A DNA stretch of 40,136 bases from Nitrococcus sp. (lineage in GTDB: Bacteria > Pseudomonadota > Gammaproteobacteria > Nitrococcales > Nitrococcaceae): the NCBI GenBank assembly GCA_030452265.1, contig JAKDMQ010000003.1:1-40136 (forward strand), written 5' to 3'. Below the pieces are notes generated by a model. The model saw only the letters and a list, made by a program, of their open reading frames with translations. It was not told where the DNA came from and made no database searches. A program made the position numbers and the translations under genes. Below are positions 32,431 to 40,136 of the stretch, one piece after another. How positions within the stretch are numbered: position 1 is the first letter of the stretch; each line of letters opens with the position of its first letter.

Positions 32431-33986
32431 GCGCGACTCCAGAGGTTCTTATCGTCGGCCGCCGCGTTCCGACGCAGTGCCCGATAGGTGTCCATGAGGC
32501 CCAGAAGATCCTGCCAGTCGCGGTCATCCAGCCGGCACCAGAGTCGGTAGCCCATGTGCCCGGGATCGAGCGTCCAGACGCTGGCGAAGAGCAACCCGGC
32601 GTCCTGGTCGACCAGTGCGCGGCGCAGAACGGATTCCTCCGGCAGGCAGGGTAGCAGTGCTTCGAGCGGCGCAACGGTGAGCTCGGCACACGCGGCAAGG
32701 TGCCACCAGACCATTGACACTTGCGCCAGGGCATCCTCGTCGAGCTGCTCGATTAGCGCCGGATCGGGAACGTCGTGCAGCACGAAGCCGAGACCGTGAC
32801 CGGAGAGTGGGTGTACGAGATCACCGAGGCCGTTGCGCTGGGCGAGTCGGCTCGCGAGGACCCAAAGGCGTGCACGCAGCGACTTCACGTCTGCTTGGGC
32901 TCGCGAACCGATGGAGACGAGTGGTTTTTCGCCTGCGCTATCGTTCTCAGGTTCCTGGTCGCCAACAGGCTCCTGATGTCCAGCGCCAGTCGTGGCCTCG
33001 GCAACCAATCTGCCTGCGTCGGCAGCGGGCGACCCGGTTCCAACGCTTGGCACGGGAGACGCTTGGGTATTCCCAGCGGAGCCTTCTTGCCCGGGCTCTG
33101 TAGATTCCTCGATTGGCGAGTCAACTTGGGCGATCGCCTCTCGCGCAGGGGGCTCGAACTCGCGTCCTGACAACCGCGCCTCGATCTCAAGGCTGACCGC
33201 ATGGATGTTGATGTCCGCCCGCTCGGCAATCTCCGCCTCGAGCGCCCGGCGCAGGTTCGCGATGTCCCATTCCGGCGTGTCGTAGCGCCGGCACAAGGTC
33301 TCGAATGCCTGGTCGTATTCCTCTTGCGTAGCGACGGTACGCTTCAGCCAGATGGTTCGGGCCGCGCGATCGAGCGAGCGGATCTTGGCCACTTGCGGGC
33401 GGCCGAGACCGCCCTCCAAGGCCTGCGAGAGAGCAGGATGAAGCCGCTCCACCGCGTACGCCATCTGTGAGATGAGACCCTGGCTCAGAGCGTAGCCGCA
33501 TCGGCGCAGCGCTTCGGCGAGCTGCGCCTGCGTGAAGGATTCTCCCGCAGCCTCCTCGAGAAACCGCTTGGCATCTGCAACGGCCCGCGCCTTGTCGAGA
33601 AAGGTGAGCTCAGCGCGCAGGTCGTTCTCTTTGAGGTGGGCGAGCAGGACGTCGGCCTCGCGGGTCCATGGCCGAATCACACAGGGGATGGCGGCAAAAC
33701 GCTTCTCGCCGGTTTCTTCGAACAGTTCCTTCAGAATCCGCAGCCGGGTATTTCCGCCGGCATGGACGATGTAGTGGGCTTCGCCGGGTCGCTGGGTGAC
33801 CACGAGCGGCTGGGTGAGGCCGTCAACCCGAATCGAGTCCTTGATGCGGTGGTATTCCACATTGGGCACACGCCGGGGATCGTGCTCGTACGGGTTGATT
33901 CGGGCGACATCGAGCGTCATGAGCTCCAGGGGCGCGCCGCACGCCTCTCCGGCGCCGGCATCACGTCGGTCCGCCTTGTTGGTCAT
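32427..33986 (-). CDS. parB: ParB-family protein of the ICE
   Basis: The 519-residue protein has the ParB/Srx N-terminal domain: RINPYEHDPRRVPNVEYHRI, IKDSIRVDGLTQPLVVTQRP and YIVHAGGNTRLRIL, the ICE-type form of the CTP-binding box II. The central helix-turn-helix is AQLAEALRRCGYALSQGLIS. The last 250 residues are a Pro/Ser/Glu-rich linker and a C-terminal domain with many Leu and Trp. It matches PFGI-1/PRTRC-type ParB. No parA lies beside it, unusual for the family. Its start overlaps the Cro-like stop by 4 bases, so it is under the same promoter. Confidence 0.9.
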   Translation of the reverse strand: MTNKADRRDAGAGEACGAPLELMTLDVARINPYEHDPRRVPNVEYHRIKDSIRVDGLTQPLVVTQRPGEAHYIVHAGGNTRLRILKELFEETGEKRFAAIPCVIRPWTREADVLLAHLKENDLRAELTFLDKARAVADAKRFLEEAAGESFTQAQLAEALRRCGYALSQGLISQMAYAVERLHPALSQALEGGLGRPQVAKIRSLDRAARTIWLKRTVATQEEYDQAFETLCRRYDTPEWDIANLRRALEAEIAERADINIHAVSLEIEARLSGREFEPPAREAIAQVDSPIEESTEPGQEGSAGNTQASPVPSVGTGSPAADAGRLVAEATTGAGHQEPVGDQEPENDSAGEKPLVSIGSRAQADVKSLRARLWVLASRLAQRNGLGDLVHPLSGHGLGFVLHDVPDPALIEQLDEDALAQVSMVWWHLAACAELTVAPLEALLPCLPEESVLRRALVDQDAGLLFASVWTLDPGHMGYRLWCRLDDRDWQDLLGLMDTYRALRRNAAADDKNLWSRA

Positions 33987-34258
33987 GGCCGATCTTCCGC
34001 GACCATGAGGTAGGGCTCGGCGCGCTCGTAGATTTCCGGGTAGCGCACCAGGCTCTCGCTGGGCACGGTTTCGAGCCGGCCGCCGGAGCGTGCCGCGACT
34101 TCCCGGGTTTGCGCCTCGATACGCGCCGCCATCAGGGCGCTGGCGTAGCGATGCTTGCCGGCCAACTGGTAGAGGTAGGACACCGAGTCATTGCAGACGA
34201 CCGCAACGTCTGCACGCTCCCGCTTACTCGCTTCCCTGAGAAATTGTATTAGCTCCAT
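33983..34258 (-). CDS. Cro/YdaS-like small DNA-binding protein
   Basis: ATG 34258 (MELIQFLREASKRERADVAV) gives 91 residues; the frame upstream runs through the repressor promoter and has no family character. The helices ELIQFLREASKRERADVAVVC and DSVSYLYQLAGKHRYASALM look like a Cro or YdaS-type helix-turn-helix, and the rest is like small regulators at the head of ICE operons. It is divergent from the repressor gene and heads the operon running into parB. The -10 box (TAATGT, plus 34266-34271) is 7 bases from the ATG, so the message may be leaderless. Confidence 0.7.
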   Translation of the reverse strand: MELIQFLREASKRERADVAVVCNDSVSYLYQLAGKHRYASALMAARIEAQTREVAARSGGRLETVPSESLVRYPEIYERAEPYLMVAEDRP

Positions 34259-34352
34259 GCGCAAGACATTAGCGCTATGCCGATCCTCTTGCCAAGACGC
34301 AGTTAGCAGATTTATCTTTACCACTGTGCTAAACACGAACCCGGCGTATGCG
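34259..34352. promoter_or_regulatory. Divergent promoters and operators of the repressor/Cro-like switch
   Basis: For the repressor (plus): -35 TTGCCA (34289-34294), 17 bases, -10 TTATCT (34312-34317), with TTAGCA (34303-34308) in the spacer and TGCTAA (34327-34332) near the start of transcription. For the Cro-like gene (minus): -35 TTGGCA (34290-34295), 18 bases, -10 TAATGT (34266-34271), overlapped by the palindrome TAGCGCTA (34270-34277). The two -35 boxes overlap. The TGCTAA motif recurs before alpA. A repressor bound here could control both directions. Confidence 0.7.
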
Positions 34353-35030
34353 ATGAAGCGAAGGCATGAGGCGATGCGGCTGAGCAATCTCGAGCTCCTG
34401 GTTGCCGAGGCCGGATCGGCTGCCGCGCTTGCCCGCCTCGCCAATACGAGCGAGTCCTACTTGAGTCAGATTCGCAACCAGCTCACCACGCCGAAGGGAA
34501 CGCCACGCGGCGTCGGTGACGATCTGGCGACGAAGCTCGAGCGGGCCATGAGCAAGCCAAACGGATGGATGGATGAATCTCATGAACTGGTCACGGAAGA
34601 TCAGGCCATATTCAACGCCGAACCCGGTCCTGAGGTCCGCGGCTTGCACCCGCTGATCTCATGGGTGCAGGCCGGAGGATGGGTGGAAATCGCGGGCAAC
34701 TTCGAACTTGGTGATGCCGAGGACCTGTTGCCGTGTCCGGTCCGGTGTAGCCGCGAAACGTTCGTGCTAAGGGTGCGCGGGGAAAGCATGGAGCCGAAAT
34801 TCCACGATGGCGACCTGATCTTCGTTGATCCCCAGGTCACCACGGTCAGCGGCCGCTACGTCGTGGTTCGCTTAGAGGACTCCCACGAGGCGACCTTCAA
34901 GCAGTTGATCATCGAAGAAGGGCGTCAGTACCTGAAAGCCCTTAACCCCGACTGGCCTCACCGCATCATCGAGGTGAACACCGATGCCACGATATGCGGC
35001 GTCGTCGTGTTCAAGGGCGAGGTGGTGTGA
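34353..35030 (+). CDS. CI/LexA-type repressor with S24 peptidase domain
   Basis: From ATG 34353 the protein has 225 residues. The N-terminal helix-turn-helix covers NLELLVAEAGSAAALARLAN and SESYLSQIRNQ. A cleavable hinge VQAGGW (Ala107-Gly108) follows, then the S24 domain with catalytic Ser145 in RGESMEPKF and Lys183 in TFKQL. This is the full set for RecA-stimulated self-cleavage, so DNA damage should lift repression of the divergent parB operon and of alpA, leading to excision and transfer. A later ATG at 34377 is possible. Confidence 0.9.
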   Translation: MKRRHEAMRLSNLELLVAEAGSAAALARLANTSESYLSQIRNQLTTPKGTPRGVGDDLATKLERAMSKPNGWMDESHELVTEDQAIFNAEPGPEVRGLHPLISWVQAGGWVEIAGNFELGDAEDLLPCPVRCSRETFVLRVRGESMEPKFHDGDLIFVDPQVTTVSGRYVVVRLEDSHEATFKQLIIEEGRQYLKALNPDWPHRIIEVNTDATICGVVVFKGEVV

Positions 35031-35138
35031 ACGTACTCGCTTACTGCGTGAACCGAGGTAGGAAGACCTTAGGCGGGTACCGGTGTCGTGAATGCATCGC
35101 TCACGGCGCGTCTCGCTAATCAAGTCCGGCAATCCTGA

Positions 35139-35221
35139 TTGACATTTGCTGGCCCAGCAAAGTGCTTATCATTTTGCTAAACATTCCACCTTTGTCAAAA
35201 AAGTTCGCACCGTGCTAATGT
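35139..35221 (+). promoter_or_regulatory. alpA promoter region with operator motifs
   Basis: A promoter TTGTCA (35192-35197), 18 bases, TAATGT (35216-35221) is overlapped by TGCTAA (35213-35218), just as in the Cro-like promoter (both read GCTAATGTC). A second TGCTAA lies at 35175-35180. Upstream, a consensus TTGACA (35139-35144) is followed by the palindrome TTTGCTGG-C-CCAGCAAA (35145-35161). The region is AT-rich compared with its surroundings. The shared motif suggests control by the S24 repressor. Confidence 0.6.
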
Positions 35222-35281
35222 CGATGGCATTGCACAGTCTGAACCCCGGGGTCTGCATTGTGCAGGGACAGGAGAGAATCG

Positions 35282-35527
35282 ATGGACGAAGGATACCGAA
35301 CCCTGGCGAGAAAGACACTCATCAATCGGAAGACTCTGCTGGCTATGATCCCGCTGTCGGAACGCTCCATTTTCAACATGGAGAAGCGCGGAGACTTTCC
35401 ATGCCGCATCGCACTCACAAGCCGTAACGTCGCCTGGGACCTGGCCGAAGTGGAGGAATGGATCGAGTCGAGAAAGGAATCCGGAGCACAGGCGGCGCGG
35501 CCTGGCGCTAGTGACGTCGCCCGATAG
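35282..35527 (+). CDS. alpA: AlpA-family regulator (putative excision/integrase control)
   Basis: ATG 35282 has AGGAG 7 bases upstream. The 81-residue protein has the AlpA/MerR-like winged helix: TLINRKTLLAMIPLSERSIF followed by NMEKRGDFPCRIAL and NVAWDLAEVEEWIESRK. AlpA-type proteins activate integrase genes or act as excisionases in P4-like elements. Here it is convergent with the integrase gene, overlapping it by 20 bases at the 3' ends, so direct promoter activation is less simple; an excisionase role at the AATACCATG boxes is possible. Confidence 0.82.
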   Translation: MDEGYRTLARKTLINRKTLLAMIPLSERSIFNMEKRGDFPCRIALTSRNVAWDLAEVEEWIESRKESGAQAARPGASDVAR

Positions 35528-36707
35528 TCCACTCGTCGATCATGTCAGCCCAGTCCTGCAACATCGCCGTACGCTGTTCCCGGTACTCGGCCTTATTGTA
35601 GACAGCTCTCACGCCCCTCTGCTCATGGGCAAGGCACTTCTCAATCCAATCTGTATTGTAGCCTGCCTCGTGCAGCAGTGTGCTGGCCGTGCGGCGAAGA
35701 TCGTGAGGACCGAACTTGCCGAGCGGCTCACCAGCCTTCTGGGCAGCTTGGTACACCAGACTCAGGACCCGATTCAAGGTTGCGCTGCTCAGGGGCAGAT
35801 CCGTGTCATACCGCGATGGGAGTACATATTCAGAGCCGCCGGCAAAAGTTTTGAGTGCAATGAAGATATCGAGCGCCTGACGAGACAGGAATACTAGATG
35901 CGGGTTCCTCCGTTTCATCCGCTCTTTTGGGATAGTCCAAAGTGCCTCGCTGAAATTTACCTCCGACCATGTGGCATTGGACAGCTCCGATTTTCGAACC
36001 ATCGTTAGCAATAGCAGCTTGACCGCCGCCCTAAACTGCAGTGACGTCCCCACCCGCTCCACGTACCGATACATCAAACCAATCTCGGCTGGTGTCAACG
36101 CGCGGTCGCGCGGCTCGAATCTGGCGATGCTTGTCGGGCGCACCATCTCGGCCGGGTTCTCTACCTTCTGCCCGCGTTCGATCGCCCAACGATAGACCTG
36201 CAACACCACTTCACGGGCATGCACCGCCGTGGCTGGGGCTCCCCTGTCAACGATGGCATCGGTCAATGCCCGCAAATCCTCATGCGTGACTTCGCTTAAC
36301 TTTTGATTACCAAACCGCGTCTTCAGCTCGCGTATATACACCGACTTGCGCATATCGCGCGTCGAGTCAGCCATTTGATAGCCACGCAGCCACTTTTCGG
36401 CCCATGCGCCGAAGGTCTTGGCATCCTTCACGCGCGTCTTGTCACGTGACTTTTCCCTTGCCGGTGATTTGCCGGCAGAAACCATCTTCTTCGCCTCGTT
36501 CAGTCGTTCTCGCGCTTCCGACAATGTGATGCCACCTGATCCATACAGGCCTATGGTCAGCGTCTCCTGTCGGCCGCTGATCGCATAGTTGTACCGGAAG
36601 GAGATGGACCCTGCTGGCGTCACCGCTACGTAGAGTCCGTCCCGGTCGTTCACCTTGTAGAGCTTGTCTCTAGGCTTCAGGTTTCGCAGTTTGGTATCGG
36701 TCAGCAT
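35508..36707 (-). CDS. int: P4-type tyrosine integrase of the ICE
   Basis: The 399-residue protein has the N-terminal arm-binding DUF4102 domain (MLTDTKLRNLKPRDKLYKVN, DGLYVAVTPAGSISFRYNY), a SAM-like core-binding domain and a catalytic domain. Catalytic residues seen are Arg in LTMVRKSELSNATW, the HxxR box as HDLRRTAST, His in LAHEQRG and Tyr in AVYNKAEY. It lies beside the 3' end of guaA, a known target of genomic-island integrases. Intact. The AT-rich region in front of it carries repeats that could be arm-type sites. Confidence 0.95.
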   Translation of the reverse strand: MLTDTKLRNLKPRDKLYKVNDRDGLYVAVTPAGSISFRYNYAISGRQETLTIGLYGSGGITLSEARERLNEAKKMVSAGKSPAREKSRDKTRVKDAKTFGAWAEKWLRGYQMADSTRDMRKSVYIRELKTRFGNQKLSEVTHEDLRALTDAIVDRGAPATAVHAREVVLQVYRWAIERGQKVENPAEMVRPTSIARFEPRDRALTPAEIGLMYRYVERVGTSLQFRAAVKLLLLTMVRKSELSNATWSEVNFSEALWTIPKERMKRRNPHLVFLSRQALDIFIALKTFAGGSEYVLPSRYDTDLPLSSATLNRVLSLVYQAAQKAGEPLGKFGPHDLRRTASTLLHEAGYNTDWIEKCLAHEQRGVRAVYNKAEYREQRTAMLQDWADMIDEWTIGRRH

Positions 36708-36730
36708 GACTACTTCTTCTTTCTTGCGGC

Positions 36731-36885
36731 AATACCATGACTCAAATCATAGCTATTATTACTATTTTATATGTACTAATCAATATGTTATGTAATTATA
36801 ATACCATGTTTACCCGATCCAAACTGTTATGGTATTCAGTCGCGATTGAGGCAGCGAGTCTGATGATACCATCAACAATACCATG
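36731..36885. repeat. AATACCATG repeats between int and guaA (arm-type sites)
   Basis: AATACCATG occurs exactly at 36731-36739, 36800-36808 and 36877-36885. A variant GATACCATC lies at 36865-36873, and an inverted ATGGTATT lies at 36829-36836. All are in the 306-base AT-rich gap 36708-37013, which holds no credible gene. The place next to the insertion site fits arm-type binding sites for the integrase, or AlpA/excisionase sites. Confidence 0.65.
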
Positions 36886-37013
36886 GAAAAAAGCTGCTTG
36901 GGCGTGCGTGTCGTTGCTAGTCAGTGCCCGACAAAAACGACGCGAATGCAGCTATGATGCGGGATTACGGTTGATTTGATGCTTGGTGGTGCCGGTGGGT
37001 GCCAGACGGGGGA

Positions 37014-38588
37014 TCATTCCCACTCGATCGTGGCTGGTGGTTTGCCGGATATGTCATAGACAACCCGGGATATTCCCTCGGTTTCGTTGATGATCCGGCG
37101 CGAGACCTTTCCCAGTAGCTCATAAGGCAGATGGGCCCATTTCGCGGTCATATAATCGGTAGTCTCCACCGCTCGCAGCGCGATTACGTATTCATAGCGC
37201 CGCCCGTCTCCGGTGACACCCACGGACTTCACTGGCAGAAAGACCGCAAACGCCTGGCTGACTCGATCGTAGAGCTCGCAACGGCGCAACTCCTCGATAA
37301 AGATGGCATCCGCTTGGCGCAGCGCCTGCGCGTGTTCCTTGCGCACCTCACCCAGAATCCGCACGCCGAGACCCGGCCCTGGAAACGGATGGCGATAAAC
37401 TACGTCGGCGGGTAATCCGAGCTCCAGCCCGATGCTGCGGACCTCGTCTTTGAACAGTGTCTGCAGCGGCTCTAGCAATCGCAGGTTCATTTGCTCTGGG
37501 AGGCCACCGACATTGTGGTGCGACTTGATGAGCTGTGCCTTGCCAGTCTTAGCGCCGGCGGATTCGATCACATCGGGATAAATAGTGCCCTGGGCGAGCC
37601 AGGTAACGTCAAGCTTACTGGCTTCTTCCTCGAAGACCTCAATGAAGGTACGCCCGATGAGCTTGCGCTTATCCTCAGGGTCAACCACCCCCGCCAAGCG
37701 CGCGAGGAAGCGATCCTCGGCATTGACGTAGATCACCCGCGCGCCCATATGACGGACGAACGTCGCCATGACCTGCTTGCCCTCGTCGAGCCGCAGCAAG
37801 CCATTGTCCACGAAGACACATGTGAGCTGATCGCCGATCGCCTGCTGCAGCAAGGCGGCCAGCACCGAGGAATCAACGCCGCCAGATAGACCAAGCAGCA
37901 CGCTATCTCGACCCACCTGCTCCCGGATACGGCGGATACTGTGCTCGATGATGTTGCCGGCGGTCCATCGCCCCGAGCAGCCACAAATCTCACCAACGAA
38001 GCGCTGCAGTATTCGCTGTCCCTGGGGCGTGTGGGTCACCTCCGGATGAAACTGCAACCCATAAAAACGCCGCTCATCATCCCCAATGCCGGCAATGGGA
38101 GTGCTCTCGGTGCCGGCAATCACCTTGAAGCCGTCGGGCAGCACGCTGACCCGGTCGCCGTGGCTCATCCAGACATCCAGCAGGCCGTGCCCTTCGGCAT
38201 TAGTGTGGTCCTCGATACCGAGCAGCAGCCAAGAATGACCGCGCGCACGCACCTGCGCATAGCCAAATTCCTTTTGCGTGCTGGGCTCGACTCGTCCGCC
38301 AAGCTGCGTTGCCATCGCCTGCATGCCGTAACAAATACCAAGCACCGGCACCCCCAGTCGAAAGACGCTATCGGGGATGCGCGGCGCATTATCGATGTGC
38401 ACCGATTCCGGGCCGCCGGTGAGGATGATTCCCATGGGGGCAAACGCCTCGATCTCGCGCGCCGGCCAGTCGCAGGGGTGAATCTCGCAGTAGACGTTGG
38501 CTTGGCGAATGCGCCGGGCGATGAGCTGCGTGTACTGGGAGCCGAAGTCGAGGATGAGGATGCGATGGGCGTGGATGTCCTGGGGCAT
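37014..38588 (-). CDS. guaA: GMP synthase (glutamine-hydrolysing)
   Basis: The 524-residue enzyme converts XMP to GMP with ATP and glutamine. The N-terminal class I glutaminase domain has [16 protein letters not shown] and the nucleophile Cys in GICYGMQ, with the His-Glu pair in [10 protein letters not shown]. The ATP-pyrophosphatase domain has the P-loop [16 protein letters not shown], and the dimerisation domain ends PPATIEWE, the normal family end. So the ICE insertion at its 3' end left the coding sequence whole. The start follows guaB after 111 bases, as in a gammaproteobacterial guaBA operon. Confidence 0.97.
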   Translation of the reverse strand: MPQDIHAHRILILDFGSQYTQLIARRIRQANVYCEIHPCDWPAREIEAFAPMGIILTGGPESVHIDNAPRIPDSVFRLGVPVLGICYGMQAMATQLGGRVEPSTQKEFGYAQVRARGHSWLLLGIEDHTNAEGHGLLDVWMSHGDRVSVLPDGFKVIAGTESTPIAGIGDDERRFYGLQFHPEVTHTPQGQRILQRFVGEICGCSGRWTAGNIIEHSIRRIREQVGRDSVLLGLSGGVDSSVLAALLQQAIGDQLTCVFVDNGLLRLDEGKQVMATFVRHMGARVIYVNAEDRFLARLAGVVDPEDKRKLIGRTFIEVFEEEASKLDVTWLAQGTIYPDVIESAGAKTGKAQLIKSHHNVGGLPEQMNLRLLEPLQTLFKDEVRSIGLELGLPADVVYRHPFPGPGLGVRILGEVRKEHAQALRQADAIFIEELRRCELYDRVSQAFAVFLPVKSVGVTGDGRRYEYVIALRAVETTDYMTAKWAHLPYELLGKVSRRIINETEGISRVVYDISGKPPATIEWE

Positions 38589-38611
38589 GGGGTTCCTGAT
38601 GTGTAATGGAG

Positions 38612-38690
38612 CGCCGCGGGAGCTCGCGGCGGTGGCGCCGCTCTCGCGCTTCCGTGGACTATTGTGTGGGAGCGGCGCCCTCGCCGCGAA
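38612..38690. repeat. REP-like inverted repeat pair between guaB and guaA
   Basis: One unit pairs CGCCGCG (38612-38618) with CGCGGCG (38625-38631). The other has TGTGGGAGCGGCG, a CCCT loop and CGCCGCGAA (38665-38690). The second reads like the TGGGAGCGGC-type REP elements common in Pseudomonas, Stenotrophomonas and relatives, and the two are in opposite orientation. Such pairs sit between genes and can tune message stability. They point to the host chromosome, not the ICE. Confidence 0.6.
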
Positions 38691-38699
38691 TGCGTGCGC

Positions 38700-40136
<1,437 letters not shown>

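Larger units (their letters stand above)
1..37013. mobile_element. GI-type integrative and conjugative element in guaA (left end not seen)
   Basis: The integrase, AlpA-like regulator, CI/Cro switch, ParB, DUF2857, STY4528, PFL_4669, STY4534, RadC and a near-complete GI-type transfer operon together identify a PFGI-1/ICEHin1056-like ICE. The right boundary is the 3' end of guaA, just beyond the integrase gene; guaA keeps the usual C-terminus of its family, as expected when the element carries an identical end sequence. The certain core is about 3550-36890. Whether the siderophore genes at 1-3351 are cargo is inferred, because no repeat of the guaA end was found to their right. The relaxase, ParA, helicase, SSB and topoisomerase common in relatives are not in the window. 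Confidence 0.85.

Noticed and set aside
36731-36885. CRISPR-like array
   Set aside because: The repeats are 9 bases, unevenly spaced and partly inverted; no CRISPR array or cas gene is seen anywhere in the window.
36737-36979. 80-codon hydrophobic frame between int and guaA
   Set aside because: Low-GC DNA gives a hydrophobic translation by chance; it covers the AATACCATG repeats and has no ribosome-binding site.

Overview
The window is GC-rich DNA from a gammaproteobacterium. The lineage call rests on a guaB-guaA pair at the right end (37014-40136, minus strand) with a REP-like inverted repeat between the two genes; I cannot name the genus. Inserted against the 3' end of guaA is an integrative and conjugative element (ICE) of the GI-type (PFGI-1 / ICEHin1056-like) family. 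It runs leftward from about 37 kb and fills the rest of the window. I found no second copy of the guaA 3' end, so the left boundary is probably outside the window.

Right end, 34-37 kb: a P4-type integrase (35508-36707) lies next to guaA, with an AT-rich stretch carrying repeated AATACCATG boxes between them. Next come an AlpA-like regulator (35282-35527) and a divergent repressor/Cro-like pair. The LexA/CI-type repressor (34353-35030) faces a small Cro-like gene (33983-34258). The promoters can be read directly: divergent with overlapping -35 boxes, and a shared TGCTAA-type motif overlaps or adjoins the -10 boxes. This looks like an SOS-inducible excision switch.

Maintenance and replication block, 24.4-34 kb, minus strand: ParB, DUF2857, STY4528-type replication protein, PFL_4669-type protein, a ParR-like protein, a ParM-like actin ATPase, STY4534/DUF3577, RadC, DUF6573 and a second tyrosine recombinase. 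Most gaps here hold strong inverted repeats. They include a hairpin present twice with a compensatory base-pair change (25825 and 28057) and a long AT-rich palindrome present twice (26219 and 30508). The 927-base gap 25426-26352 has no credible gene and is my best candidate for an origin (oriT or oriV).

Conjugation block, 3.8-24.3 kb, minus strand: the canonical GI-type type IV secretion set, from PilL, transglycosylase and TraD through the PFL_47xx proteins, the TraC/VirB4 ATPase and TraU-like proteins to TraG. Many genes overlap at ATGA. Two cargo units interrupt it: a PIN/ribbon-helix-helix toxin-antitoxin pair (18173-18831) and a plus-strand pair, a glutathione S-transferase and a protein with a HEPN-like R-x5-H motif (9119-10506). 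No relaxase, ParA, replicative helicase, SSB or topoisomerase is seen in the window.

Left end, 1-3.4 kb, plus strand: the decayed end of a siderophore or nonribosomal-peptide locus. It has the C-terminus of a type II thioesterase, the first codons of a probable short-chain dehydrogenase, an iron-siderophore permease with its middle deleted in frame, an intact siderophore ABC ATPase, a 46-codon coupled ORF, a eukaryote-like SET-domain protein and an Sfp-type phosphopantetheinyl transferase. It is probably ICE cargo, but that depends on the unseen left boundary.
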